DNA of 64,000 nt from Aurantiacibacter zhengii (GCF_003584125.1 NZ_QXFL01000004.1:124001-188000), one strand, 5' to 3'. Numbered from the stretch's first letter, positions 7,450 through 17,232 are shown. Notes: generated by a model from the sequence alone, not told the origin. Program-made: numbers and translations.

Positions 7450-9567
7450 TTGGGGCGCGGCGGCATGGGCGAGGTCTATCTCGTAGAGCGCGAAGGCCTC
7501 GATTTCAGTCACCGCGCCTGCATCAAGGTTATCCGCCGCGGCGCAGTGCCCGAGGCGCTGCAGGAACGGTTCCTGATCGAGCGACAGCTATTGGCCCGTC
7601 TCGATCACCCATCAATCGCACAACTGTTCGATGCCGGCGAGACCGAGGACGGTCTACCCTATTTCGTGATGGAATATGTGGAAGGCCAGCGGCTTGACCA
7701 GTGGCTGGAGAATGAAAACCCGGAGGTCGGATTGCGACTGGATGTTTTTGCACTCATTCTCGATGCCGTTGGAGAAGCGCACCGCAACCTAATCGTTCAT
7801 CGCGATCTCACGCCGGGGAACGTCTTGGTGCGCGGTGATGGAGCGGTTAAGCTGATCGACTTCGGTATCTCGAAACTTGCCCTCGAGACGGGTGAGGTGG
7901 TTGCGTTGCCCGACGATCAGTCGACCGAAGCGCGCACCGGTACGCCTGGTTATGCAGCGCCCGAACGTGAGGGGCGCGAAGGGGCCAACACGCTGATCGA
8001 CGTCTTCTCGCTCGGTCGCCTGCTCGATCTCATGATGCCGTCAGGCAAGCGCGATGCGGAACTCGAGGCGATCATCGCGAGCGCTTCCGCAGAGGATCCG
8101 CATGCGCGTTACCCGGCGGTAGAAGTGTTTCAGGCCGATCTTGAAGCTTATCGTGCTGGGCTGCCGGTCAATGCGTTTAATGGTGGCAGGACCTATGCGG
8201 CGCGCAAGTTCGCGAGCCGCCACTGGCCTTTTGTTACCGCCACGCTTGCGGTTTTTACGATGCTAGTGGCTGCGCTCGCCTGGGCTGCGGTGAGCCAGAC
8301 CCGCGCCGAGCGGGCGCAGACCGAGGCCGAACAACGGTTTGCCGATGTCCGAACTCTGAGCAATACCATGATGTTCGATGTCTACGATGCCCTGGCCGAA
8401 GTCCCCGGGTCGATCAGTGCTCGCGCCTTGCTCGCCAGAAGCTCCATCAATTACCTCGAAAGTCTGGCTAGCAGTCCTGGCGCTCCACGCGATGTGCGGC
8501 TGGAAGTTGGCGAGGGCTGGCTGCGAGTGAGCCAGGTGACCGGGGGATCGAGCGGTGGATCTCTCGGACTGGCCGAGGATGCATCCGAGTTTGCCGATCG
8601 CGCGTTGACAGTGCTCGAAGCGTTGCACAGCGAACAGCCAGACGACGATGTGGCCCGCGTCGCACTGGGGCGCGCCCTGGCGATCCTCGCGCTCGACAGT
8701 CTCTATTCTGAAGGAGACAGCGACACAGGCTTCGCCCGCGCCACTCGGACCGTGGCTTTGCTTGAGCAAGCACCCCCTGCTGATGTCCGCGCCGCTGCGG
8801 CGCTGGCCAATGCCGATCGCGCGCTCGGAGACGCCCATGGATGGCGCGACGAGCTCGAGAAGGCCGGCGAAGTTTACGCGCGCGGTTTGCAGGCGATTTC
8901 CGCGATGCCCGTCGCGCTGCGCGAATCTTCGGAGGTCCGCACTGTGCAACCACCTCTGGTGCGCCAGTTGGGCGATGTCTACCGCTACACCGGCCAGCCC
9001 GAACGTGCGCTCGAACTCATGAGGGAGGCGGTCGCGCTGAACGAGGCGCTCGCCAATGAAGCTGCGCCGCCGGATCGCTCACGGACGCGCCGCAATTTGG
9101 TAATCGCGCTCTGGAACCTTGCCGATATGAACCGCTCGCTTGGACGGTGGGAAGAAGGGCTCGTTCAGGGCGAGCGCGGTCTTGCCATCAGTCGAGACGA
9201 GGCGGACCGCAACCCGGACGATTCAGGTTGGACGGTAATGATCTCGCTCACTCAGCGCGCGCTTGCAGGGCTGTACAGCGGCAATGAAGCGCATGCTTCT
9301 GCGGTTCGGTCAGCTGACGAAGTCATCTCCGCGCTTCGCCATTTACGCCGCATCAGCGGTGCGAACATGGGCGCAGATCTGGCTCTGGCGGTAGGCTGGA
9401 AAGACGTCGCCCCTGCCTATCGGGCCGCCGAGCAAAGCGCGACCGCCTGCTCCGGCCTCGCCGAAGCGCATGCGTTACTGGCAGGATACGAGGCCAGCGG
9501 CGAACTTTCCGAATATGACCGCGCGAACAATCTGGAGCCGGTGGCAGAGATGCTGGAAAGCTGCTGA
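7450..9567 (+). CDS. Membrane Ser/Thr protein kinase with TPR-like extracytoplasmic domain (frameshifted from its N-terminus)
   Basis: PknB-type (Hanks) kinase. Homology begins at about 7426 (GYRVLQKLGRGGMGEVY); 7450 is a TTG inside the glycine loop, the first start-like codon after the in-frame TGA. Counting from there, the ATP-binding Lys is at 26 (ACIKVI), the catalytic loop HRDLTPGN at 117-124 and DFG at 137-139. The usual Lys two residues after the catalytic Asp is Thr, a variation seen in some bacterial kinases. A transmembrane helix lies at about 260-281. The rest (to 705) is helical, TPR-like, and should face the periplasm. Relatives often sit beside an ECF sigma factor; none is here. 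Activity depends on whether the frameshift is real. Confidence 0.8.
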   Translation: MGRGGMGEVYLVEREGLDFSHRACIKVIRRGAVPEALQERFLIERQLLARLDHPSIAQLFDAGETEDGLPYFVMEYVEGQRLDQWLENENPEVGLRLDVFALILDAVGEAHRNLIVHRDLTPGNVLVRGDGAVKLIDFGISKLALETGEVVALPDDQSTEARTGTPGYAAPEREGREGANTLIDVFSLGRLLDLMMPSGKRDAELEAIIASASAEDPHARYPAVEVFQADLEAYRAGLPVNAFNGGRTYAARKFASRHWPFVTATLAVFTMLVAALAWAAVSQTRAERAQTEAEQRFADVRTLSNTMMFDVYDALAEVPGSISARALLARSSINYLESLASSPGAPRDVRLEVGEGWLRVSQVTGGSSGGSLGLAEDASEFADRALTVLEALHSEQPDDDVARVALGRALAILALDSLYSEGDSDTGFARATRTVALLEQAPPADVRAAAALANADRALGDAHGWRDELEKAGEVYARGLQAISAMPVALRESSEVRTVQPPLVRQLGDVYRYTGQPERALELMREAVALNEALANEAAPPDRSRTRRNLVIALWNLADMNRSLGRWEEGLVQGERGLAISRDEADRNPDDSGWTVMISLTQRALAGLYSGNEAHASAVRSADEVISALRHLRRISGANMGADLALAVGWKDVAPAYRAAEQSATACSGLAEAHALLAGYEASGELSEYDRANNLEPVAEMLESC

Positions 9568-10175
9568 ACTAGCGCCCCACGGTTGCTGTCGGTTTAATTG
9601 CAACTGCTATTTGATTAAGGGAGCATTCCCTTAGCGCTTCGCCGATAATGCCTGCCACTCCGGCCGCCACGACACCTGCCGAGCTAAAGTGGTCTTGAAG
9701 AGTGCTGTTAGTCATCGAACACAAGTCCGGCTTCCGCAAAGCCATGGCCGCATTTCAATCAGATCGTAATATCACACAACCGCAATTGGGCCGCGAGCGG
9801 ACAGTCTGCTTCTGGCCGAGCAACATAGCAAAGCTGACATTCCGCCAACGACCTCAAACCGGTGATAGTCTTTTCAAGATTGATCGGCGGCTTATGGGGC
9901 AGAAAGCAGCCGATCAATGTTCAAGCGCTTTGGCGCGCAAAGCCGCTTCCTGGCAAATGACGGTATTACGATTATCGCGAATTTCACGGCGGTATCCAGA
10001 GACGGAGGATCAGCTATTCTTTCTGCATGATGCCCCTAACATCAAAAATTCCTCTTCGGAATAACTTCATGATTAGATGGAGATTTTGCCTGCCCCACCT
10101 CCATTTACGCAGAAACTCACTCAGAAAAGAAAGATCGCATGGTGACCTGCGGTGATTTTCAAAGTGCTGGTTTGT
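9568..10175. other. Intergenic stretch with one short inverted repeat
   Basis: About 600 nt without a supported gene, AT-richer than its surroundings. TAAGGGA and TCCCTTA (9616-9633, 4-nt centre) form a perfect inverted repeat 49 nt after the kinase stop and may be a weak terminator or operator. The 120-codon open frame at 9702-10064 has no recognisable domain or good ribosome site and was not accepted as a gene. Confidence 0.45.
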
Positions 10176-10787
10176 TTAATTAAGTCCGGCGCCGGCAATA
10201 AAAAAATTTGTCCGGGCACGAAGGCGCTCAGATGTTCTAAGGATTCCCATGCCGTGGCTAATCGCTTCAGTATGCACGTCGCTGACGAAAAGTCCGAGGA
10301 ACAGTTCGGCGAGAACTTCCGGTTCACCCGACATTTCGGCACCCGACGCTTTCCAAGAGCGGAAGAGTTCGGTCAGCGCGTCCAGCGTGCGCGTTGCCGT
10401 CTGCTCGAAGAACTGCCGCGCAAAGGCCCTGTCGTTGATGCTGCGTGCAATAACGATCCGGACCAGCGCAACCGTTTCCGGATCGAGGAAGTGGCTCCGA
10501 AAGCTTTCCGACAAACGCCAGAGGATTTCCGCAGGCGCTCCCCCCCGCCTCGCCGCCTCGTCGACCATCGCGGCGCCTGAAGAAGCCTTTTCGAACACCA
10601 CGGCCTCGAGGATGCCTTCCTTATTGCCAAACAGCTTGTAGACCGTCGCAAGCGACCCACCCGACCGCTCGACAATCTCGCTAAGCGCGGTCTTCTCATA
10701 CCCTTGCTCGACAAACAGCTCCCTCGCGGCCGCGATCAGCGCACGCCGACGGCGGTTCAGTCGGCAACTTTCGGCAGCAGAGAACAT
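10176..10787 (-). CDS. TetR/AcrR-family repressor of the adjacent RND efflux operon
   Basis: About 203-residue TetR regulator with an N-terminal helix-turn-helix (ALIAAARELFVEQGYEKTAL, then SLATVYKLFGNKEGILEAVV), followed by a divergent helical ligand domain. The longest open frame starts at a GTG at 10856. ATG 10787 is preferred because a perfect operator-like palindrome at 10825-10842 would otherwise lie inside the coding region. It is divergent from the RND adaptor gene, so drug-relieved repression of both transcripts is the expected logic. The inducing ligand is unknown. Confidence 0.85.
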   Translation of the reverse strand: MFSAAESCRLNRRRRALIAAARELFVEQGYEKTALSEIVERSGGSLATVYKLFGNKEGILEAVVFEKASSGAAMVDEAARRGGAPAEILWRLSESFRSHFLDPETVALVRIVIARSINDRAFARQFFEQTATRTLDALTELFRSWKASGAEMSGEPEVLAELFLGLFVSDVHTEAISHGMGILRTSERLRARTNFFIAGAGLN

Positions 10788-10811
10788 TTTGCGAGAATCC
10801 ACGAAACGGCC

Positions 10812-10840
10812 TTGCGACGCAATGGTGTAATGCCTATTAC
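10812..10840 (+). promoter_or_regulatory. Sigma-70-type promoter of the RND operon
   Basis: TTGCGA (10812-10817) and TATTAC (10835-10840) are separated by 17 nt, upstream of the adaptor gene at 10882. The -10 element lies inside the inverted repeat at 10825-10842, so a bound repressor would block it. This is a sequence match only. Confidence 0.45.
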
Positions 10841-10842
10841 AC
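10825..10842. promoter_or_regulatory. TetR-type operator (GTGTAAT-N4-ATTACAC)
   Basis: GTGTAATGCCTATTACAC has perfect 7-bp arms and a 4-nt centre. It sits about 40 nt from each of the two divergent starts (10787 and 10882). Position, symmetry and overlap with the predicted -10 box are those of an autoregulated TetR-RND control site. Confidence 0.65.
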
Positions 10843-10881
10843 GTTCGCACCTGCACAATAGCTGACCGAAAGCGGCCATCG

Positions 10882-12048
10882 ATGAAGTTCCTGTATCAAT
10901 TTCTCGTAGTCGCCCTTCTGCTTGCTGGTTGCTCACAGCCCGAAGAGCAGGCGCCGCCGCAGGAAGTTCCCGTGCGGGTAGTGACCGTAGCCGCGCGGAC
11001 CGTTCCAAACGTGATTGAACTTCCGGGTCGGGTCGAGCCTGTGCGCACGGCGGAGGTGCGGGCGCGCGTCACTGGTATTGTGCAGGAACGGCTCTACGAG
11101 GAAGGCACGGACGTGCAGGAGGGGCAGCCGTTGTTCCGGATCGACCCGCGCGAACTCAGGGCAAGCTACAACCAGACTGAGGCCGCCTTGACGCGTGCTC
11201 GGGCGACCGCAGCGAATGCCCGCGCGGTGGTCGAGCGCTACCGCCCGCTCGTGGCGGAAGACGCAATCAGCGGCCAGGAATACGATGCTGCGGTGGCCGC
11301 CGCCCGCGAAGCGGAAGCGAATGTCGCGCAGATCAGGGCGCAGCTCGATGCAGCTTCACTACAACTCGGCTACACCACCGTTCGCGCGCCGATCGCAGGG
11401 CGGGCGGGCCGAGCACAGATTAGCCAGGGCGCGCTCGTCAGCCAAGCCGAGGGCACGTTGCTGACTACCATCGAACAAATCTCACCAGTTTACGTCAGCT
11501 TCGCGCAGGCCGCGAGCGAAGTGCTGCGCCTGCGCCGCGCCATTGCGGCGGGCGAGATCGACCTTGACGAGAACGACCAGGTCGAAGTGCGCCTCACGTT
11601 CAGCGACGGGACCGCATATCCGGTGCCCGGCTACATCGACTTCCTAGCCTTCTCGGTCGATCAGGAGACGGGGACCGTCGAACTGCGCGCCGAATTTCCC
11701 AACCCCGAACGACTGCTATTACCCGGCGAATTCGTCCGCGCGCAAATCTACGCCGGCGAAGTGCAGAACGGCCTGACCGTCCCGCAACGCGCGGTCTCGC
11801 TGACCGAAGAAGGCGGAACGGTCTTTGTGGTCAATAGCGAGGGGCAGGCGACGGTTCGCCAGGTCACGCTCGGCGCGATGGTGAGCGGCAACTGGATCGT
11901 CGAAAGCGGGCTCAACGCAGGCGACCGCGTGATCGTGAGCAATCTGCAGAAGATCCGCCCCGGTGCGCCGGTCAAGATCATGCGCGCTCAAACTGGACAG
12001 CGGCCAGCCGCATCCCCCACGCCGACCAAAGCCGGACAGGCGAACTAA
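10882..12048 (+). CDS. RND efflux periplasmic adaptor (membrane-fusion protein)
   Basis: 388-residue AcrA/MexA-like adaptor linking the inner-membrane pump and outer-membrane channel. A lipoprotein signal (LLLAGC, Cys at about 17) anchors it to the inner membrane. The lipoyl half-motifs (GRVEPVRTAEVRARVTGIV; YTTVRAPIAGRAGRAQIS) flank an alpha-helical hairpin (about 95-160). Beta-barrel and membrane-proximal domains follow (AVSLTEEGGTVFVVN). First gene of a three-gene operon, 4 nt before the pump gene, controlled by the divergent TetR. Confidence 0.93.
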   Translation: MKFLYQFLVVALLLAGCSQPEEQAPPQEVPVRVVTVAARTVPNVIELPGRVEPVRTAEVRARVTGIVQERLYEEGTDVQEGQPLFRIDPRELRASYNQTEAALTRARATAANARAVVERYRPLVAEDAISGQEYDAAVAAAREAEANVAQIRAQLDAASLQLGYTTVRAPIAGRAGRAQISQGALVSQAEGTLLTTIEQISPVYVSFAQAASEVLRLRRAIAAGEIDLDENDQVEVRLTFSDGTAYPVPGYIDFLAFSVDQETGTVELRAEFPNPERLLLPGEFVRAQIYAGEVQNGLTVPQRAVSLTEEGGTVFVVNSEGQATVRQVTLGAMVSGNWIVESGLNAGDRVIVSNLQKIRPGAPVKIMRAQTGQRPAASPTPTKAGQAN

Positions 12049-12052
12049 AGAC

Positions 12053-15000
12053 ATGGCGAGGTTCTTCATCGACCGTCCCATCTTCGCATGGGTCGTCTCG
12101 CTTGGCATTCTTCTCGCGGGCTTCATCGCCCTGCGCGCCTTGCCGATCGAGCAATATCCCGAGGTAGCGCCGCCGTCGCTCGCCATTAACGTCGTCTATC
12201 CCGGCGCGGATGCCGAGACGCTAGAACAGAACGTGACGCAGGTGATCGAGCAGCAGCTGAACGGGGTCGACGGGTTTCTTTACATGTCCTCGTCCAGCGG
12301 TTCGAACGGGTCTGCTTCGATCACGCTGACCTTCGAGGCTGGGACCGACATTGATATTGCGCAGACCGAGGTGCAGAACCGCCTCAGCACGGTCGAAGCG
12401 CGTTTGCCCGAGGAGGTGCGGCGTCAGGGAATTGTCGTGCGGCAAGCGAATGCCGGGTTCCTGCTGATCGTCGCGCTGACCTCGCCGAGCGAGCAGTTCT
12501 CGACGACCGACCTCGGTAATATCGCCGCGACCCGCGTCGTCGACGAACTGCGTCGGGTGAACGGGGTCGGCGATGTGACGCTGTTCGGATCACAATATGC
12601 GATGCGCATCTGGCTCGATCCCGAGGCGCTGGCGTCTTACAATCTGTCACCGAGCGCCGTTCTCGCCGCTATCCGCGAGCAAAATGCGCAGACCGCGGGT
12701 GGCGCGATCGGGGCGCAGCCGCTCGACGGCGGACAGCAGATTACCGCCACCATCGCGACCGACGGGCGCTTCTCAACAGTAGAAGAGTTTGAGAACATCA
12801 TTCTGCGGGCCGACAGCGGGGCGGCGGTCGTACGCCTCGCCGAAGTCGCGCGGGTCGAGATCGGCGCGCAAAGCTACGCCACTACGACCGAGCTCAACGG
12901 AAAACCGATGGCGGGCATGGCGATCCAGCTTGCGACCGGCGCGAACGCGCTGGCGGCGGCCGAAGGCGTCAAGAAGCGAATGGAAGAGATCGCGCCGGGT
13001 CTGCCGGGCGACGTGACCTGGTCGGTTCCTTACGACACGACCCCATTCGTCGAGACGTCGGTGGAGGAAGTCGTCAAGACGCTGGTCGAGGCGATGGTGC
13101 TCGTCTTCCTCGTCATGTTCCTGTTCCTCCAGAACTGGCGCGCGACGCTGATCCCGACGCTGGTCGTGCCGATCGCTTTGGCGGGCGCGTGCCTCGGCTT
13201 ATGGCTGTTCGGCTTTTCCATCAACGTCCTCTCGCTGTTCGGAATGGTGCTGGCGATCGGCATCCTGGTCGACGATGCCATCGTCGTCATTGAGAACGTC
13301 GAGCGGATCATGCGCGAGGAGGGCCTTCGCCCGCTTGAAGCGACGCGCAAGGCAATGGGGCAGATCACCGGCGCGATCATCGGCATTACGCTGGTACTGA
13401 TCGCGGTGTTCGTACCAATGGCGTTCTTCCCCGGATCGACCGGGGGCATCTACCGGCAGTTTTCCGTGACTCTGGCCATTGCGATCTTCTTCTCCGCATT
13501 CCTCGCGCTGTCGCTCACCCCGGCGCTGTGCGCGACGTTCCTGAAGCCGATCGCGCAGGACGAAGACCATGCCGTGGGCCCGGTGCGCGACGTCGAAGCC
13601 GAAGCGCAGGCCGGCTGGCCCGGAGCTCTGGCGCGCGCTCGCTACCGGGCTGCCAATTTCTTTGCCGTGTTCAACCGCTGGTTCGCGCGGATGCAGGAGA
13701 AATACGGGCGCGCCAACGACAAAATCCTGTCACGTCCGTGGCGCGGGCTTGCCGTGTTCGCGGCGCTTGTCGTCGTAACCGTCCTGCTGTTCGCGCGGCT
13801 GCCGTCGGGATTTCTGCCGACCGAGGATCAGGGCTATCTCATTACCGCGGTACAGGCCCCGCCGGGCGCAACGCAGGTGCGTACCAACGAAGCGCTGGAG
13901 CCGATCACCGACTTCTGGCTGGCGCGCGAGGAGGTCGACAACCTCGTTGTCGTGCGCGGCTTCAGTTTCTTCGGACAAGGGCAGAACAACGCGATCATGT
14001 TCGCCGCGTTCAAGCCATGGGACGAGCGGACTGCGGAAGGAAGCGGGGCTGCCGAGATACTCGAGCAGGCGATGGGCCGGTTCGCGCAAGTCGACGAGGC
14101 GATCGCCTTCGTCATCCAGCCGCCCGCAATCCAGTCGCTCGGCCAAGCGAGCGGCTTTACGCTCAAGCTGCAGGACCGCGGCGGACTCGGGCGCGAGGCG
14201 CTGACGGCAGCGCGCGACCAGCTGCTGGGCATGGCGTCCCAAAGCTCGCTCATCTCCAATCTCAGGCCTGAGGATCAGGGCCCGAGCCCGCAGGTGGCTG
14301 TCGATATCGACCGGGTGCAAGCGCGTGCCCTCGGCCTGTCGCTGGCCGACGTCAACGCAGCGCTCTCCATCACTTTCGGTTCGGCCTACGCTAACGACTT
14401 CAACCGCGAGGGCAGAGTGCTGCAGGTTCTAGTGCAGGCCGATGCGCAATACCGCATGACGCCCGAAGACGTGCTTTCGCTCCGGGTGCCCAACGCGCAG
14501 GGCGAGCCTGTGCCCATGAGCGCTTTTGCCAGCGCCGAATGGTCGGCGGCTCCGGCAAGCCTCGCGCGTTACAACGGCTACCCCGCGATGACGTTGTCCG
14601 GCATGGCCGCGCCGGGCGAATCGTCGGGCGCGGCGCTCGCCGAAATGGAACAGCTTGCAAGCCAGCTACCAGCGGGCATCGGCTACGAATGGACCGGCAT
14701 TTCCTACGAGGAAAAGCAGGCGGGCGGGCAGGTCGGACTACTGCTTGGCCTCTCGGTGGTCATCGTGTTCCTCGTGCTGGCGGCGCTTTACGAAAGTTGG
14801 GCAGTGCCGCTTGCCGTGCTGCTGATCGTGCCGATGGGCGTGCTCGGCGCGGTCCTGTTCTCGATGCTGCGCGGGCTGTCGGCAGACATCTACTTTAACG
14901 TCGGCCTCATCACGATCATCGGGCTCGCGGCCAAGAACGCGATCCTGATCGTGGAGTTCGCAATCGAAGAGGAAGAGCGCGGCCTCTCTCGCATCGAGGC

Positions 15001-15319
15001 GGTCAAGGCGGCGGCGCGGCTGCGTTTGCGCCCGATCATCATGACTTCGCTCGCCTTCACCATGGGCATGGTCCCGTTGGTACTGGCTAGCGGGGCGGGT
15101 GCGGCGAGCCGGATCGCGGTCGGCACCGGCGTGATGGGCGGTATGATCGCGGCGACGGTGCTCGGCATTTTCCTCATTCCGGTGCTGTACCTGCTCGTGC
15201 GGCGCAACATCAGCCGAAGGCAGCCCACCGCGACCGGCGGGCATAAGGGCAATCCCGAGCACGAAGGGCCGCTGGCCGGCAAACGGGACGGACCGGCCGA
15301 GCAGGGGGCTAAGACATGA
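12053..15319 (+). CDS. RND multidrug efflux permease (HAE1/AcrB family)
   Basis: 1088-residue inner-membrane proton/drug antiporter subunit. The start at ATG 12053 gives the classic MARFFIDRPIFAWV N-terminus; the frame is open further upstream inside the adaptor gene and that extension is not coding. Key proton-relay residues are visible: the Asp pair in GILVDDAIVVIENV (transmembrane helix 4) and the Lys in AAKNAILIVEFA (helix 10). Two large periplasmic loops are present, as expected for a full-length AcrB homologue (about 1030-1090 residues). It is translationally linked to the outer-membrane gene by an ATGA overlap. The substrate range cannot be inferred. Confidence 0.95.
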   Translation: MARFFIDRPIFAWVVSLGILLAGFIALRALPIEQYPEVAPPSLAINVVYPGADAETLEQNVTQVIEQQLNGVDGFLYMSSSSGSNGSASITLTFEAGTDIDIAQTEVQNRLSTVEARLPEEVRRQGIVVRQANAGFLLIVALTSPSEQFSTTDLGNIAATRVVDELRRVNGVGDVTLFGSQYAMRIWLDPEALASYNLSPSAVLAAIREQNAQTAGGAIGAQPLDGGQQITATIATDGRFSTVEEFENIILRADSGAAVVRLAEVARVEIGAQSYATTTELNGKPMAGMAIQLATGANALAAAEGVKKRMEEIAPGLPGDVTWSVPYDTTPFVETSVEEVVKTLVEAMVLVFLVMFLFLQNWRATLIPTLVVPIALAGACLGLWLFGFSINVLSLFGMVLAIGILVDDAIVVIENVERIMREEGLRPLEATRKAMGQITGAIIGITLVLIAVFVPMAFFPGSTGGIYRQFSVTLAIAIFFSAFLALSLTPALCATFLKPIAQDEDHAVGPVRDVEAEAQAGWPGALARARYRAANFFAVFNRWFARMQEKYGRANDKILSRPWRGLAVFAALVVVTVLLFARLPSGFLPTEDQGYLITAVQAPPGATQVRTNEALEPITDFWLAREEVDNLVVVRGFSFFGQGQNNAIMFAAFKPWDERTAEGSGAAEILEQAMGRFAQVDEAIAFVIQPPAIQSLGQASGFTLKLQDRGGLGREALTAARDQLLGMASQSSLISNLRPEDQGPSPQVAVDIDRVQARALGLSLADVNAALSITFGSAYANDFNREGRVLQVLVQADAQYRMTPEDVLSLRVPNAQGEPVPMSAFASAEWSAAPASLARYNGYPAMTLSGMAAPGESSGAALAEMEQLASQLPAGIGYEWTGISYEEKQAGGQVGLLLGLSVVIVFLVLAALYESWAVPLAVLLIVPMGVLGAVLFSMLRGLSADIYFNVGLITIIGLAAKNAILIVEFAIEEEERGLSRIEAVKAAARLRLRPIIMTSLAFTMGMVPLVLASGAGAASRIAVGTGVMGGMIAATVLGIFLIPVLYLLVRRNISRRQPTATGGHKGNPEHEGPLAGKRDGPAEQGAKT

Positions 15320-16755
15320 TGCGATTTCCCTCCCGCGTGGTAGCACTTGCGTTCGCCACGACCGCGATTGCCGGATGCGCCAGCATGGCGCCCGAGCACA
15401 CCATGCCTCCGCTAGCGAGCGCGCCGGCGTTCAATCCCGACTACCGTCCCGACGGCGAGGTCGTCGCCTCGCAGCTGTCCTACCGCGAGTGGTTCGCCGA
15501 CCCACGGCTCGTCGCGCTGATCGAAAACGCGCTTGAGAACAACCGCGACCTTCTCGCTGCGACTGCGCGCATCGAGCAGGCACGCGCCCGCTATCGGATC
15601 GAAGACAGCCGCCGCCTGCCGACCGTTGTCGCCGAAGCAGGCGGCATTCGAACCCGCCAGTCGCTCGGCGCGAACCCGGCGCTCGATACCGGCGATGTCG
15701 AGGGTGCGCCTTCGTCGGTTACGTTCAACCGCTTCGACGTAGGCGTCGGGGTCAGCGCGTTCGAACTCGACTTCTGGGGCCGCGTCGCCAGTTTGAGCGA
15801 AGCAGCACGCGCGGAATATCTCGCAACCGTCGCGGCGCAGCGCGCTTTCTATCTCTCGCTGATCGGCGACACCGCGAACACCTATTTCGAGATCGTCGAG
15901 ACGCAGGAGCAGATCGCACTCGCCGAGCAGACTGCCGAAAGCCGCCGCGAGGGTCTGAGGATCGCGAAATTGCGGCTCGACAACGGCGTGACCTCTGCGC
16001 TGCCCTACCGGCAGGCGGAAACGCTGCTCACCCAGGCCGAGCAGCAGTTGGCAGCGGAGCGCCTGGACTTGGCACGGCTGCGCAACCAACTGGCGGTGCT
16101 GGTTGGCGGAACGGCGCCCGAGGCATTGCCCGCCCCCCTTTCGCTCGAAGCACAGGGCGACAGGCGCCGCTTGGCCGCAGGCCTGCCGTCCGATCTATTG
16201 CTCGTCCGGCCCGATATCATCACCGCCGAGGAACAGCTGCGCGCCGCTCGCGCCAATATCGGGGCGGCACGGGCTGCCTTTTTTCCGACGATCTCGCTCA
16301 CCGGTAATGCGGGGCTCGCTTCAAATAGTCTCGACGGCCTTTTTTCGGGCGATGCGCTCGGCTGGAGCTTCGGCCCTAGCATTTCGCTGCCAATCTTCGA
16401 CTGGGGCGCACGCGAAGCCGATCTCGATTTGGCGCAGGCCCTCGAAGTCGAACAGGTCGCGAATTACGACCGCACGGTGCAAGGCGCCTTCCGCGAAGTT
16501 TCGGACGCGCTTGCTGGCCGGCGCTGGCTTGCCGAACAGGTCGAGACGCTGGAGCGCGCCGTTACTGCGCAAGAGCGGATCGCCCGCATAGCGCGCCTGC
16601 GCTATCGCGAGGGGGTCGCTGACTACCTCGAAGTGCTCGATGCGGAACGCAACCTGTTCAGCGCCCGCCAGCAGCTTCTCGCGACCCAACGCGCCTGGCT
16701 GCAAAACCGCGCGACCCTGTTCGTGGCTCTGGGTGGCGGATTGACAAAGAAATAA
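15316..16755 (+). CDS. Outer-membrane efflux lipoprotein (NodT/OprM family)
   Basis: 479-residue TolC-like channel of the lipidated NodT/OprM group. The signal ends in a lipobox (TTAIAGCASM), followed by two homologous halves, each with an OEP domain: long helices such as LLAATARIEQARARYRI, and LRAARANIGAARAAFFPTIS with SGDALGWSFGPSISLPIFDWG in the second half. Its ATG overlaps the pump stop by 4 nt (ATGA), closing a complete tripartite operon. Confidence 0.93.
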   Translation: MMRFPSRVVALAFATTAIAGCASMAPEHTMPPLASAPAFNPDYRPDGEVVASQLSYREWFADPRLVALIENALENNRDLLAATARIEQARARYRIEDSRRLPTVVAEAGGIRTRQSLGANPALDTGDVEGAPSSVTFNRFDVGVGVSAFELDFWGRVASLSEAARAEYLATVAAQRAFYLSLIGDTANTYFEIVETQEQIALAEQTAESRREGLRIAKLRLDNGVTSALPYRQAETLLTQAEQQLAAERLDLARLRNQLAVLVGGTAPEALPAPLSLEAQGDRRRLAAGLPSDLLLVRPDIITAEEQLRAARANIGAARAAFFPTISLTGNAGLASNSLDGLFSGDALGWSFGPSISLPIFDWGAREADLDLAQALEVEQVANYDRTVQGAFREVSDALAGRRWLAEQVETLERAVTAQERIARIARLRYREGVADYLEVLDAERNLFSARQQLLATQRAWLQNRATLFVALGGGLTKK

Positions 16756-17029
16756 GGCTGACCTGATTATCGAAGAATGTTGGCTAGATGATTGGAAGGT
16801 TGCGCTGAGCTCAGCACGGCAAACTTTTACTACTCAAACCTAGCGCATATAAATTTTAACGCAGTTTCCGACCGAACGTCAGCCTTTGAAGTGGGCGACT
16901 AAGATCTGGATTGGCCGATATAGGCGCTCAGTCAATTGGTAGAAGCTGGGCTGAGAGCCAAACTGCGCCTTTCGTACAATCGGACGAAGAAAACGGATCC
17001 ACCTGGCTCCTGTATCGGCCTACGAGTGC

Positions 17030-17182
17030 ATGATCCTGCGCTTGGCGCTCCTCGCCCCCAGCATCCAGTGCGACATTTTGCAGGGTACACAGCCCGCAGA
17101 ATTCAACCTCGAGGCGTTCAAGAGGATCGATGTCCCGCTCGCCTGGTCAAAGCAGCGTGCAGCGCTTGGATGGGACCGCTGA
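17030..17182 (+). pseudogene. C-terminal relic of a serine-recombinase-type protein
   Basis: The frame running to TGA 17180-17182 reads LRLALLAPSIQCDILQGTQP and then NLEAFKRIDVPLAWSKQRAA. This resembles the end of the large recombinase/resolvase-like proteins common in sphingomonads, whose C-terminus has RLAFLAP-I---IL-GRQPA followed by a P-L-W-QR motif. The same frame stays open upstream to about 16,955 but is not recognisable. No catalytic domain remains. Located some 370 nt from the 3' end of tRNA-Ser, it marks a probable former integration. The identification rests on remembered family pattern. Confidence 0.55.
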
Positions 17183-17232
17183 CGAATCCCCTGTTCTGCT
17201 GAAGAAGTGGTCTGTTCTACGCCATAATTGAG

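Noticed and set aside
9702-10064. 120-codon frame between the kinase and TetR genes
   Set aside because: No recognisable domain, no Shine-Dalgarno site and base composition unlike the neighbouring genes.
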